A stretch of DNA of 64,000 bases from Pseudoalteromonas sp. (GCF_018402495.1 NZ_JAGYIU010000001.1:620001-684000); one strand, 5' to 3'. Shown: positions 38,847 to 48,295, counted from the stretch's first letter. The notes: generated by a model from the letters alone, not told the origin. Made by a program: numbers and translations.

Positions 38847-41246
38847 TTAAAAGTAGCCTCTAATCCCAAATTGGAAGTTACGCCCAGGAAGGGGAGCTTT
38901 GTCTTTAATAAACGAGCTATGTACAAAACCAAGTTCGTCGGTAATATTATCAATACTTAGGTAAAGCTGCGTGTCAACGGCACCTAGATCAAGCTGATAA
39001 TTGGCTTGTAAGTCAACTAATGTATAGCCATCTGTTGCTGTTTCGTAAGCACTAATATCGTTTTGTTCAAAGTAATGTGTTCCTGTTAAGGTAAATTGCG
39101 TATTAGCAAACGTATATTGTAGTTCTGAGCCTAATTTATTGGCTGGAATACGCGGTAAATTACCTTCATTATCTTTTAGTTTGGCGCGTGTCGAGTCACC
39201 AAATACTTTTACCATAGCATTGGGATTAATTTTATAATGTACATCAAATTCAAAACCATAAAGCTGCGCATCTTTACTGGTAAATTGATAAACATCAATT
39301 GCGTCGCTGTGTCCATTTGCAGCAGGCTCGAAGCCATCCATCTCATCAAACACTAACCCCGTGTTTTGTTGATAATAAAAGTTTTTTATATCGTTATAGA
39401 AAAAGTTGACGGTATAACCAAAGTCACCGCTAAAGCGACGTAAACTGATATCAAGATTCGTTGAGGTTTCTTGTTTAATTTCTTCAGGTTCAAAATGTGC
39501 TTCTGATCCCTCAATATGATAACCCAAACCAAGCTCGTAAGTACCTGTGGCAATATGCATACCATTAGAGAGCAACTCTGCTGAAAGTGGCGCACGCTCT
39601 GAATGTGACAAGCTAGCCGCTAAGCTATGACTTGGCATATACTCCCAAATCGCACCTGCTGAGGCACTAAGATTAGTAAAGCTTTGAGTGTAATGTATTG
39701 TCTCATCTGATGATACAGGTTCGTCATCATGGCTGTGTTGATGCGTATCTATATTACTTTTAATATCATAATCTTCTATGCGGGCGCCAAGCTCTACGGT
39801 GACATCGCCAAATGTACGTTCTTCAAGTAAATATAACGCATGGGTAGTGGTCACACTTGCAGGTGTAAACGCTTCTTCGCCAATTGCATCATAATCAGAT
39901 TCACTATAATGATAGCCAATCATGCCATGCCATTGGCCTAATTGATGCTCTAGGTTCAAGCGTGCTTCCGTTGTTTTATTACTAAAAGTGGTGCCAATGG
40001 CGCCATCTTCAATTTCACTATGCGTATAGTCAGTATAACCAAGGCGTAGGTTTATAGATTCAATCCAGTTATCATGAAACGCATAACTTACTAGGCCTTG
40101 CCAACGATCTTGCTCTAAATGCGCATAAACAGGGTTTTCTTCATGTTGTTCGCCTGCATGAGCGTCATGTTCGCCTTCTTCTTCGTGATCATGACCGTGA
40201 TCATGATGGTCATGTGAATGTCCTGGAATACCGTAATCTGTTTTAATATTGCCATATGAAAAGCCAACGGTTAAATGCTCACCGACATAACTTGTACCAA
40301 AATTAACTGTTTCACTGTCTATAAAGGTATTTTCAACTGAAGTGGCTGTTTCTTCATCACCTTCAACATGTACTTCACCTTGTTCATGCTCATCAGGCAA
40401 GTTAAAACGAGGTGTTTGGTAATCGTCACCACTGCGTTTTGTGCCATCAAAATGGAAGTTAAAATTATTGCTACCAGTTTCTAGTTTTGCTGCATAGGTG
40501 TTTGCATTTGAGACGGTATCGTGGGTATATTGTGCAGATCCTGATAGTGAGTCAAGGTTATCTGTTGGAATACGGTTATCAACTACATTGACGACACCGC
40601 CAATAGCACCCGAGCCATAAAGTAAGGTGCTTGGACCACGTAGTACTTCAATTTGCTCCGCAGCTAAACTATCACTTGAGGTTGCGTGATCAGGACCAAT
40701 ACGTGAGGCATCGCTGCTATCTAAACCATTTTGAGTAATTTTAACTCGAGGACCACCTAGGCCACGAATAATCGGACTTGAAGACACAGGGCCAAAATAA
40801 CTCGCATTTACCCCAGGTAAACCTTTAAGTGTTTCGCCTAGCGTTGGCTTAGCTTTATTTTTTAGTTCATCTGCTGATAATACATTCACAGGTGAAATCA
40901 TTTCTAAGCTATTTTTATGTAGTGCAGAAGCATACACAACAACAGTTTCTACCGATGTCGGCTTTAAAGTCACATTAATTGTGTCGTCTATATTTTCAAG
41001 CGATATACGCGAATCTATGTAATTATCTTTACTAATATGTAATTGGCTTTTAGCGTCTATATCGATGCTAAACTGACCCTGTTCATTACTCTTTACACTT
41101 TGTGATTTGCCATGCACATGAATAGTTGCATTGGCAATAGGTTGCTTGTTGGTATCCGTTATGGTGCCATTAATTGTTGCTGCTAGGGCAGAGTGAGAAC
41201 ACAAAACAGCTACTAGTGCTGAGGATATGAGTGTTAGCTTAGTCAT
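38847..41246 (-). CDS. TonB-dependent outer-membrane receptor, ZnuD-like (zinc uptake)
   Basis: A 799-residue outer-membrane receptor. After a signal peptide ending ALA (about residue 22) comes a carboxypeptidase-like regulatory domain (about 23-100), a plug domain with NVLSADELKNKAKPTLGETLKGLPGVNASY-type and GPRVKITQNGLDSSDAS features, and a 22-strand barrel ending in an aromatic GIRGYF. A His/Glu/Asp-rich loop (HSHDHHDHGHDHEEEGEHD, about residues 344-375) matches metal-capturing loops of ZnuD-type zinc receptors. A Zur-like box sits 30-44 bases upstream. The zinc role is inferred from these two features; nickel or copper are alternatives. Confidence 0.85.
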   Translation of the reverse strand: MTKLTLISSALVAVLCSHSALAATINGTITDTNKQPIANATIHVHGKSQSVKSNEQGQFSIDIDAKSQLHISKDNYIDSRISLENIDDTINVTLKPTSVETVVVYASALHKNSLEMISPVNVLSADELKNKAKPTLGETLKGLPGVNASYFGPVSSSPIIRGLGGPRVKITQNGLDSSDASRIGPDHATSSDSLAAEQIEVLRGPSTLLYGSGAIGGVVNVVDNRIPTDNLDSLSGSAQYTHDTVSNANTYAAKLETGSNNFNFHFDGTKRSGDDYQTPRFNLPDEHEQGEVHVEGDEETATSVENTFIDSETVNFGTSYVGEHLTVGFSYGNIKTDYGIPGHSHDHHDHGHDHEEEGEHDAHAGEQHEENPVYAHLEQDRWQGLVSYAFHDNWIESINLRLGYTDYTHSEIEDGAIGTTFSNKTTEARLNLEHQLGQWHGMIGYHYSESDYDAIGEEAFTPASVTTTHALYLLEERTFGDVTVELGARIEDYDIKSNIDTHQHSHDDEPVSSDETIHYTQSFTNLSASAGAIWEYMPSHSLAASLSHSERAPLSAELLSNGMHIATGTYELGLGYHIEGSEAHFEPEEIKQETSTNLDISLRRFSGDFGYTVNFFYNDIKNFYYQQNTGLVFDEMDGFEPAANGHSDAIDVYQFTSKDAQLYGFEFDVHYKINPNAMVKVFGDSTRAKLKDNEGNLPRIPANKLGSELQYTFANTQFTLTGTHYFEQNDISAYETATDGYTLVDLQANYQLDLGAVDTQLYLSIDNITDELGFVHSSFIKDKAPLPGRNFQFGIRGYF

Positions 41247-41275
41247 AATTACTTCAATTTGCAGTTGTTATATTG

Positions 41276-41290
41276 TGATATAATATAACA
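41276..41290 (+). promoter_or_regulatory. Zur-like box upstream of the ZnuD-like gene
   Basis: TGATATAATATAACA (reverse complement TGTTATATTATATCA) matches the TGTTATAWTATAACA core of proteobacterial Zur sites with one mismatch. It lies 30-44 bases upstream of the receptor's ATG, inside a wider GTTATATT/AATATAAC inverted repeat. Confidence 0.65.
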
Positions 41291-41397
41291 CCACAAAATT
41301 ACGCTATCAATAATGTTATACCGTAACTTTTAAATTTGCGTTGAATGACACAATACAGCGATAGATTTAATTTAGCACAGCATTATTGCAGTTAAGT

Positions 41398-41787
41398 TTA
41401 AGTTCGGCTGTCTATCATTAATATGTTTAACGTCTGTTGAGCTTTAAAGGTATTTTGCACATCGATTGGTTCAAGCATTTCACAGTCATCGTTTATCATT
41501 TCAGAAATTAAACTTGGGTAGTGGCGACAATCTTGCGGGCGATCATGATAAATACTACATGTATATTTATTTTTTTCTTGAGAATTTTTTTTACTGCTAA
41601 GTACTAAAAATGGGCATTGCGTAAGTTGTTCGCCCGTTTTTGGGTCAAACCATAACGCATCGTTTTTAACATATTGAAATATATCAGGATTGAATAGCGC
41701 CCATAGTTCAATCTCTTGCTGATTGGTAGCTAAATCTGCCGCACCATATTTAGTGCAACATTTACCACATTGATTACAATTTTGCAT
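41398..41787 (-). CDS. YkgJ-type cysteine-cluster protein
   Basis: A 129-residue protein opening MQNCNQCGKCCTKYGAAD and carrying later cysteines in QCPFL, YTCSIYHDRPQDCRHYP and DDCEML. This is the pattern of the YkgJ family (CxxCxxCC followed by spaced Cys), thought to bind zinc or an iron-sulfur cluster. The biochemical role of most members is unknown. It is upstream of the zinc receptor gene on the same strand but 150 bases away, with the Zur-like box between them, so it need not belong to the same regulon. Confidence 0.82.
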   Translation of the reverse strand: MQNCNQCGKCCTKYGAADLATNQQEIELWALFNPDIFQYVKNDALWFDPKTGEQLTQCPFLVLSSKKNSQEKNKYTCSIYHDRPQDCRHYPSLISEMINDDCEMLEPIDVQNTFKAQQTLNILMIDSRT

Positions 41788-41902
41788 AGGGTAGGTATTT
41801 ACTATTGCTACTTAAATTAAGCGTTAAGTGTAGCATCTTAATGTTGGCGTAAATAAATTAAATAGCTCTTTTATCGCTTATAATACTTTTGTAACAACGC
41901 TG

Positions 41903-41929
41903 TACTTAATAATAATGTACTATTAAGTA
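41903..41929. repeat. Inverted repeat upstream of the TPR gene
   Basis: TACTTAATA and TATTAAGTA are exact 9-bp inverted repeats with a 9-base spacer, about 60 bases before the TPR gene. It could be an operator or an RNA hairpin in the leader. Confidence 0.4.
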
Positions 41930-41989
41930 TATTTTGAATACGGTGCCTTTAATAAATTAAAAGGCGCGTTAATAAGGTAGCGAGTAATT

Positions 41990-42415
41990 ATGAATACTAA
42001 AGTATACAAAGTGGTTCACGATTTAGCTGAAAAGCTGATGATAGCGGCTAATAAAAATGATACTAAACAGTTCGAATCTTTATATGCAGAGCTGAAAGCT
42101 ATTTGTATTGAAAACGAAAATACAGCGAAAGATCACCCTGTGCAGTGGGAAACATTGGCTGATTTCACCGAAGAGCTAGAAGAAGCTATCGAGACTTACG
42201 AAAAAGCGTTACAAAAGTCGATTGCAATTAACAACAAAGATCATATGTCGTCAGTTGCTTTTTCTATGGCTACATTGCAACTTGAACTGGGTGATAAAGA
42301 AGCGGCCATTAAAAACCTGCAAGATGCTAAAATCAGTGCAAATAAGATTGCAGACAAAGAATTAAAATCAGAGATCCATGAGCTATTAGAGTCACTGGTT
42401 GAAGAGGAGGGTTAA
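41990..42415 (+). CDS. TPR-like small protein, unknown function
   Basis: A 141-residue acidic, all-helical protein. The middle and end contain TPR-like repeats: ADFTEELEEAIETYEKALQKSIAINN, then SSVAFSMATLQLELGDKEAAIKNLQDAKISA. These suggest a protein-protein interaction scaffold in the cytoplasm. There is no signal peptide. AAGG lies upstream of the ATG at a wide distance. It is a single gene between a YkgJ-type gene and a dispersed element that follows the stop within 40 bases. I do not recognise a named family. Confidence 0.75.
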   Translation: MNTKVYKVVHDLAEKLMIAANKNDTKQFESLYAELKAICIENENTAKDHPVQWETLADFTEELEEAIETYEKALQKSIAINNKDHMSSVAFSMATLQLELGDKEAAIKNLQDAKISANKIADKELKSEIHELLESLVEEEG

Positions 42416-42734
42416 TAAATACCCTAGTAATACTAATCCGTAATAATATTTAACCTGAACTCTGGTTAAGAGATTTACTAACACATTGAATCAATGAAAG
42501 ATATTTGTGCTTATTTCTCTCTAGCTAGAGATTTTTAGTGAAAACAAGGCGAAATTACTCGTCAATAGCTCGCCTATTGCAAGTAAATTCAACGCAGTTA
42601 GCGCTGAAAATAGCTGCTTGAGATGGATTTATTATCCGGAGTTCAGGTTATTTAATCTTTTAATTAAATGAATGGATAGAATAGCGCAGTAATAAGACGT
42701 ATATATTTTATTACTGCACTATAAAGTGTGTGTA
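42416..42734. other. Gap between the TPR gene and yfaE
   Basis: A 319-base noncoding stretch dominated by the ~200-bp element at 42452-42649. The remaining 85 bases before the yfaE stop are AT-rich with no clear terminator. Confidence 0.5.
42452..42649. repeat. ~200-bp element with 14-bp terminal inverted repeats
   Basis: AACCTGAACTCTGG (42452-42465) and CCGGAGTTCAGGTT (42636-42649) are inverted repeats with one mismatch. The interior (AAGGCGAAATTACTCGTC, CAACGCAGTTAGCGCTG) has no coding frame. It looks like a small non-autonomous element of a family different from copies A to C. Confidence 0.6.
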
Positions 42735-43007
42735 TTATTTTAGTTTAATACTGATATCACCGTTGGGTTTGCAGCAGCACAAAAGTATTTCACCATCGCG
42801 AACAAACGCCAGCGGCTCTTCATTGTAATTTACTTCACCTGATACAAGCGTAGCACGACACGCGCCACAATATCCCTCACGGCATTGGTATGCAGCATCA
42901 ATCTTATTTGATTCTAAACAACGTAAAAGGGAAGGGCAGTCAGCGGTAAAATCTAACCGCTGGCTGTTATCTGCAAGTGTAACACTTGCAGTGGTTCTGT
43001 CAGTCAT
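42735..43007 (-). CDS. yfaE: 2Fe-2S ferredoxin YfaE, ribonucleotide reductase maintenance
   Basis: A 90-residue plant-type ferredoxin with the cluster motif CREGYCGACRATL (Cys at about 43, 48 and 51) and the fourth Cys in the ILLCCCKP segment near 77. In E. coli YfaE delivers electrons to NrdB to assemble and repair its diferric-tyrosyl radical cofactor. Its position immediately downstream of nrdB, with a 1-base overlap (TAATG), supports the same role here. The length matches E. coli (84). Two extra adjacent cysteines in the CCC run are slightly unusual. Confidence 0.93.
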   Translation of the reverse strand: MTDRTTASVTLADNSQRLDFTADCPSLLRCLESNKIDAAYQCREGYCGACRATLVSGEVNYNEEPLAFVRDGEILLCCCKPNGDISIKLK

Positions 43008-44137
43008 TATAAATCAAAGTCACCGAATTCAGCAGCATCAACTTGTGAATCAATTTGACCTACAAGGTAAGAACTTATTTCTGCTTCTTGTGGAGCAACT
43101 TGTACGTTATCAGACACTAACCATGAATTGATCCAAGGAATAGGATTACTCTTATTATCAAATTGCGCAGGTAAACCAATTGCGGTCATACGTGCGTTAG
43201 TAATGTATTCAACATACTGACATAAAATATGCTTATTCAAGCCAATCATTGAGCCATCTTTAAATAGGTATTCGGCCCATTCTTTTTCTTGCTCTGCAGC
43301 ATCAACAAACATTTTAATTGCGTCTTCACGGCATTGTGCAGCAACAATTGCCATTTCAGGGTCGTCTTTGCCATCCTGCATAATATTTAAAATATGCTGA
43401 GTGCCTGAAAGGTGAAGCGCTTCATCACGGGCAATAAGCTTAATAATTTTAGCATTACCTTCCATTAGCTCACGCTCTGCAAACGCAAATGAACACGCAA
43501 AGCTGACATAAAAGCGAATAGCTTCAAGAATGTTCACTGACATCATCGCCAGATACAATTTCTTTTTCAGCTCGAATAAGTTAACCACCACGGTTTCACC
43601 ATTAATGTCATGTTTGCCTTCACCGTACAGGTTGTAAAGCGACACTGAGTTAATTAAATCGTCGTAATAAGTGGTTACTGCATCGGCACGTTCACTAATT
43701 TTGTCATTGCTAACAATGTCGTCAAAAATGAGTTCAGGGGCTTGAGTTACATTACGAATAATATGTGTGTATGAACGGCTGTGAATGGTTTCACTAAACG
43801 CCCATGTTTCAATCCATGTTTCAAGCTCAGGAATTGACACAATTGGCAATAGTGCAACGTTAGGTGAACGGCCTTGAACACTATCAAGCAAAGTTTGGTA
43901 TTTTAAGTTACTTAAAAAGATATGCTTTTCGTGATCAGGAAGCGCTTGAAAGTCTAAACGGTCTTTACTTACGTCAACTTCTTCAGGACGCCAAAAGAAA
44001 GACAATTGTTTTTCAATCAGCTTTTCAAAAATAGGGTATTTTTGTTGATCGTAACGTGACACGTTAACGGTTTGACCAAAAAACATTGGCTCTTGCATTT
44101 GGTTATTATGATTTCTGCTAAAAGTAGTATAAGACAT
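43007..44137 (-). CDS. nrdB: Class Ia ribonucleotide reductase beta subunit
   Basis: A 376-residue iron protein carrying the tyrosyl radical that initiates ribonucleotide reduction. It aligns with E. coli NrdB (376): [22 protein letters not shown], the iron ligands and radical Tyr in [18 protein letters not shown] (Tyr near residue 123), [17 protein letters not shown] and [13 protein letters not shown]. The conserved C-terminal tail ([21 protein letters not shown]) docks into NrdA. I start at the ATG at 44137, matching E. coli, rather than a GTG nine bases upstream. It lies 73 bases downstream of nrdA and overlaps yfaE. Confidence 0.97.
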   Translation of the reverse strand: MSYTTFSRNHNNQMQEPMFFGQTVNVSRYDQQKYPIFEKLIEKQLSFFWRPEEVDVSKDRLDFQALPDHEKHIFLSNLKYQTLLDSVQGRSPNVALLPIVSIPELETWIETWAFSETIHSRSYTHIIRNVTQAPELIFDDIVSNDKISERADAVTTYYDDLINSVSLYNLYGEGKHDINGETVVVNLFELKKKLYLAMMSVNILEAIRFYVSFACSFAFAERELMEGNAKIIKLIARDEALHLSGTQHILNIMQDGKDDPEMAIVAAQCREDAIKMFVDAAEQEKEWAEYLFKDGSMIGLNKHILCQYVEYITNARMTAIGLPAQFDNKSNPIPWINSWLVSDNVQVAPQEAEISSYLVGQIDSQVDAAEFGDFDL

Positions 44138-44210
44138 GTTTATCACTCAAAAAACTATCACTAAAACTATCAGGACAAAGCGGGCAAGGCGCCCGCTTTA
44201 AGTTTAACTA

Positions 44211-46493
44211 TTAAATTTTACACGCGCCGCCTGCACAATCATCATCTTCCACTTCTGGAGCGTCTTCTTGTGCATCTGATGCGCCATCACGGGTATTATG
44301 GTAGTACAGCGTTTTAACACCTAGCTTGTAGGCACCAAGTAAGTCTTTTAATAAGACTTTCATAGGTACTCTACCGCCTTCGTATTTATTTGGATCATAA
44401 TTAGTATTCGCTGAAATCGTTTGGTCGATAAATTTCTGCATTATGCCTACTAATTGTAAGTAACCATCGTTAGATGGGATATCCCACAGTAACTCATAGC
44501 TATCTTTAAGGCGTTCGTACTCAGGGACAACTTGCTTTAAAATACCGTCTTTACTTGCTTTAACACTAATATGGCCACGCGGTGGCTCAATGCCATTGGT
44601 TGCATTAGATATTTGCGATGATGTTTCTGAGGGCATTAATGCGCTCAGTGTTGAGTTACGCATACCGTGCTCTTTAATACTGGCACGTAACGCATCCCAA
44701 TCAAGGTGTAGGGGTTCATCACAAATTTTATCTAAATCACGCTTGTACGTATCCGTTGGCATAATTCCTTGTGAGTACGTTGTTTCGTTAAATTTAGGAC
44801 AGGCACCACGTTCTTTCGCCAGCTCATTAGATGCTTTCATTAGGTAGTACTGAATCGCTTCAAATGTTCTATGCGTGAGCGCATTTGCGCTGCCATCTGA
44901 GTAACGCTTACCGTTTTTAGCTAGGTAGTATGCGTAGTTAATAACGCCTATGCCTAGCGTACGACGTCCCATGGTTGCATTTTTAGCAGCAGGTACAGGG
45001 TAGTCTTGGAAATCAAGTAGGTTATCAAGTGCGCGTACTGCAAGCTCAGCTAACTCTTCTAGTTCATCTAGAGACTCAATGGCACCTAAGTTAAACGCAG
45101 ATAATGTACAAAGTGCAATTTCACCTTCTTCATCATTTACGTTGCTAAGAGGCTTAGTCGGTAACGCAATTTCTAAACACAAGTTAGATTGACGGATCGG
45201 AGCCACTTTTGAGATAAACGGGCTGTGTGTATTACAGTGATCAACATTCTGTAAGTAAATACGCCCCGTGCTAGCACGTTCTTGAGCAAACATAGAGAAC
45301 AGCTCAATCGCTTTAATTCGTTTTTTACGAATTGATTCGTCTTGCTCATACTTTACATAAAGTGCATCAAACTCATCTTGATCTTCAAAAAATGCATCGT
45401 AAAGACCAGGCACGTCTGATGGACTAAATAAGGTAATATAGTCGTCTTTAATTAAACGTGAGTACATGAGTTTATTAAACTGTACGCCGTAATCTAAGTG
45501 ACGTACGCGGTTATCATCAACACCACGGTTATTTTTAAGTACTAATAAATTTTCTACTTCTAAATGCCAAAGCGGGTAGAATAATGTGGCTGCACCGCCA
45601 CGTACACCGCCTTGCGAACAGCTTTTAACCGCTGTTTGAAAGTGCTTATAAAACGGAATACAGCCAGTGTGATACGCTTCACCGTTACGAATAGGGCTAC
45701 CTAATGCACGAATACGACCAGCATTAATACCAATACCCGCACGTTGAGAGACGTATTTAACAATCGCTGATGATGTAGCGTTAATTGAGTCTAAGCTATC
45801 GCCACACTCAATAAGTACACATGAGCTAAACTGGCGTGTTGGTGTACGTACGCCCGACATAATTGGCGTAGGTAAAGAAATTTTAAATAATGAAACCGCA
45901 TCATAAAAACGTTTGATGTAATCAATACGCGTGTCACGAGGGTAATCAGAGAATAAGCTTGCGGCCACTAAAATATATAAAAACTGCGCGCTTTCGTAAA
46001 TCTCACCCGTTACTCGGTTTTGAACTAGGTATTTACCTTCAAGTTGCTTTACCGCTGCGTAACTAAAGTTAAGATCGCGAGAATGATCTAAGTACGCATC
46101 TAGCTCATCTAATTCTTGCTCTGTGTAGTCAACAAGCAAATGTGCATCGTAACGTTTTTGTTCAACCATGTTAGTAACATGGTCAAAAAGACGCGGTGGC
46201 TCAAACTGGCCATAGGCTTTTTTACGTAAATGGAATACAGCTAAACGAGCAGCAAGGTACTGATAATCAGGTGATTCTTTTGAGATCTGATCCGCAGCGG
46301 CTTTGATAATTGTTTCGTGGATGTCCTTAGTACGAATACCGTCATAAAATTGAATATGCGATTTAAGTTCAACTTGTGAAACCGAAACGTTATTTAAACC
46401 TTCGGCGGCCCATTCAATAACGCGATGGATCTTATCTAGATCAAGTGGCTCTTTACGACCGTCACGTTTGCTTACAGATAACTGTTGGTTCAT
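44211..46493 (-). CDS. nrdA: Class Ia ribonucleotide reductase alpha subunit
   Basis: A 760-residue catalytic subunit reducing ribonucleoside diphosphates to deoxyribonucleotides. It starts with an ATP-cone allosteric domain (SVSKRDGRKEPLDLDKIHRVIEWA, about 4-95). Active-site cysteines are in FSSCVLIECGD (about 225), SNLCLEIALPT (about 437) and IALCTLSAFNLG (about 460). The C-terminus ends DDCAGGACKI, the mobile redox Cys pair. Length equals E. coli NrdA (761). It heads nrdA-nrdB-yfaE. Two NrdR-like boxes lie 125-171 bases upstream, so repression by NrdR when dNTPs or ATP are plentiful is likely. Confidence 0.97.
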   Translation of the reverse strand: MNQQLSVSKRDGRKEPLDLDKIHRVIEWAAEGLNNVSVSQVELKSHIQFYDGIRTKDIHETIIKAAADQISKESPDYQYLAARLAVFHLRKKAYGQFEPPRLFDHVTNMVEQKRYDAHLLVDYTEQELDELDAYLDHSRDLNFSYAAVKQLEGKYLVQNRVTGEIYESAQFLYILVAASLFSDYPRDTRIDYIKRFYDAVSLFKISLPTPIMSGVRTPTRQFSSCVLIECGDSLDSINATSSAIVKYVSQRAGIGINAGRIRALGSPIRNGEAYHTGCIPFYKHFQTAVKSCSQGGVRGGAATLFYPLWHLEVENLLVLKNNRGVDDNRVRHLDYGVQFNKLMYSRLIKDDYITLFSPSDVPGLYDAFFEDQDEFDALYVKYEQDESIRKKRIKAIELFSMFAQERASTGRIYLQNVDHCNTHSPFISKVAPIRQSNLCLEIALPTKPLSNVNDEEGEIALCTLSAFNLGAIESLDELEELAELAVRALDNLLDFQDYPVPAAKNATMGRRTLGIGVINYAYYLAKNGKRYSDGSANALTHRTFEAIQYYLMKASNELAKERGACPKFNETTYSQGIMPTDTYKRDLDKICDEPLHLDWDALRASIKEHGMRNSTLSALMPSETSSQISNATNGIEPPRGHISVKASKDGILKQVVPEYERLKDSYELLWDIPSNDGYLQLVGIMQKFIDQTISANTNYDPNKYEGGRVPMKVLLKDLLGAYKLGVKTLYYHNTRDGASDAQEDAPEVEDDDCAGGACKI

Positions 46494-46617
46494 AGCTTTG
46501 CCTGTATTCCTTGGGAATTAAATATTTTTGACCAATGCGTGCACCTAAAAAAGCCCAGTGCTTATTCGTTTATTGTTATTTTCACCGGTTTGGTGAATTT
46601 AATTGAATAACATTTAG

Positions 46618-46633
46618 CCACAATATCTGGTGT
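46618..46633 (-). promoter_or_regulatory. NrdR box, proximal to nrdA
   Basis: CCACAATATCTGGTGT follows the 16-bp NrdR consensus ACACWATATATWGTGT closely (CACAATAT then GGTGT). It is paired with a second box starting exactly 31 bases away. Confidence 0.75.
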
Positions 46634-46648
46634 TGTTCAAATTAGAGA

Positions 46649-46664
46649 TCACAAGATAGTGTGG
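46649..46664 (-). promoter_or_regulatory. NrdR box, distal to nrdA
   Basis: TCACAAGATAGTGTGG matches the NrdR consensus in both half-sites (CACAA and GTGTG). The 31-base offset from the other box is three DNA turns, as in E. coli nrd promoters. Confidence 0.75.
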
Positions 46665-46904
46665 TCTGGGATCTTTTGCAAGGGACAGAAACCGCTCTCA
46701 TTGTGGATAACGTTGGGATAACGCAATTGTGTTAGTAGGCATTAACCTTTGATCATTCGGTTAAGTTGAAATTTGTAAAAATCAACTAACGAAAGATTAA
46801 ATTTACGCTTTTTAAAAATAAATTTTGTCTGCTTTTTTTATCATCAAGCTTTGCGTAAAAACTAACACAATCACAATATGTAGTGTTTATTAATTAACAT
46901 GGCA

Positions 46905-47585
46905 CTATATGTGGTTAAATACATCTATAGGACTGTGCCAATTAAAATCCGCATTCCAAGCCAATGCCTCGTCAACACTCGGTACATATCCCCATAAAGC
47001 GGTAGCGGTGTGCATATTGGCTGCTTTACCTGCTTGAATGTCACGCTGCGCATCGCCTATATATAAGCAATGCGAAGGATCAACGTTCATTTTTTCAGCG
47101 CAATACAATAAAGGAAGGGGTGAGGGCTTAGATTCAGCTAAGGTATCACCGCTTATCACAATACGTGCACTTTTTAATGCAGGAATCGCCTTGACTAAAG
47201 GATCAGTTAAAAATCCGGGCTTATTAGTCATAATTCCCCAGGGTATTGCTTTGTTATCAAGTGCGATTAGTAATTGCTCTATTCCTACAAAACATCGGGT
47301 ATAAGTGGCAATATTGGCAGCATATTGCGTGACTAGCTCTTGTAAAAGTTGCTCTTGCGGTTGTTGCGCCCAGCTTTCTTTAAAACCAGCAGCCAATAAA
47401 GCGGCAGCACCGTTTGAAGCCGCTGGTCGGTATATATCACGACTTACTTCAGGATGCTGATGATTACGCAGCACAGTGTTGAGTGCTGCTCCTAAATCAT
47501 CGGCGGTATCGAGTAAAGTGCCATCTAAGTCAAATAGCAATGCTTGATATTCCAGTGGGGCTATGGGGGGTTGAGAGCTTGCCAT
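46905..47585 (-). CDS. gph: Phosphoglycolate phosphatase-like HAD hydrolase
   Basis: A 226-residue HAD-superfamily phosphatase. Motif I is LLFDLDGTLLDTADDLG with nucleophile Asp at about residue 19, motif II is GIMTNKPGF, the lysine lies in AESKPSPLPLL and motif IV in YIGDAQRDIQAG. The layout and the position right after ubiG match the Gph/MupP group: phosphoglycolate phosphatases in many bacteria, or MurNAc 6-phosphate phosphatase (MupP) next to ubiG in Pseudomonas. Because of the ubiG neighbourhood MupP is a real alternative. Its ATG overlaps the ubiG stop (TAATG). Confidence 0.82.
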   Translation of the reverse strand: MASSQPPIAPLEYQALLFDLDGTLLDTADDLGAALNTVLRNHQHPEVSRDIYRPAASNGAAALLAAGFKESWAQQPQEQLLQELVTQYAANIATYTRCFVGIEQLLIALDNKAIPWGIMTNKPGFLTDPLVKAIPALKSARIVISGDTLAESKPSPLPLLYCAEKMNVDPSHCLYIGDAQRDIQAGKAANMHTATALWGYVPSVDEALAWNADFNWHSPIDVFNHI

Positions 47586-48295
47586 TACGCTAACTTCTCA
47601 AAATGCAGCATATAATTTACGCTCACATCATCATTCATTGTGTATTGCTTAGAAAGCGGGTTGTAACTTAAACCAGCACTGGCACGTACTTTTAAGCCTG
47701 CATGTTCTGCCCATGCAATTAATTGCGCAGGTTTAATAAACTTATTATGATCGTGTGTACCTTCTGGTACCATTTTTAACAGTTTTTCAGCGCCAACAAT
47801 GGCGTATAAGTAAGCTTTAGGGGTTTTATTGAGGGTAGAGAAAAACACGTCAGCCCCCGGTTTTGCCAATTTAGCCACCGCACAAATAATCGAAGCGGGG
47901 TCGGGAACATGCTCTAACATTTCCATACAAGTGATCACATCAAAGCGCTCAGGGTGCTCATCTGCAAACTGCTCTGCAGGTACTTTTATATACTCAACGG
48001 GGACGCTTGTTTCTAAGCTGTGTAATTTAGCTACGGTTAGAGGCTCTTGGCCCATATCAATGCCAGTTACTTTAGCGCCCATTCGCGCCATGCTGTGACT
48101 TAAAATGCCACCACCACATCCTACATCGAGGGTTTCTTTGTCAAATAATCCTTTAGTTTTGTCTGCGATGAAATCTAATCGTAATGGATTAATTTCGTGT
48201 AAGGGCTTAAATTCGCCTTCTAAATCCCACCAACGTTCTGCGATGGCTTCAAACTTTGCTATTTCTGCGTTATCTACATTTTGATGTTCGGTCAT
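47585..48295 (-). CDS. ubiG: Ubiquinone biosynthesis O-methyltransferase UbiG
   Basis: A 236-residue SAM-dependent methyltransferase catalysing both O-methylations in ubiquinone synthesis at the inner-membrane face. It matches E. coli UbiG (240): [38 protein letters not shown]-binding [15 protein letters not shown] (about residues 60-74), [12 protein letters not shown] and [14 protein letters not shown] start at the ATG at 48295, which has GAGGAAG upstream; an open frame to 48391 adds 32 residues without support. It is translationally coupled with gph and divergent from gyrA, as in E. coli. Confidence 0.95.
   Translation of the reverse strand: MTEHQNVDNAEIAKFEAIAERWWDLEGEFKPLHEINPLRLDFIADKTKGLFDKETLDVGCGGGILSHSMARMGAKVTGIDMGQEPLTVAKLHSLETSVPVEYIKVPAEQFADEHPERFDVITCMEMLEHVPDPASIICAVAKLAKPGADVFFSTLNKTPKAYLYAIVGAEKLLKMVPEGTHDHNKFIKPAQLIAWAEHAGLKVRASAGLSYNPLSKQYTMNDDVSVNYMLHFEKLA

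Larger units (their letters stand above)
46494..46904. other. nrdA upstream region
   Basis: A 411-base gap carrying two NrdR-like boxes (46618-46633, 46649-46664) and the nrdA leader. Between 46680 and 46904 I see no gene and no clear terminator for gph. Confidence 0.6.
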
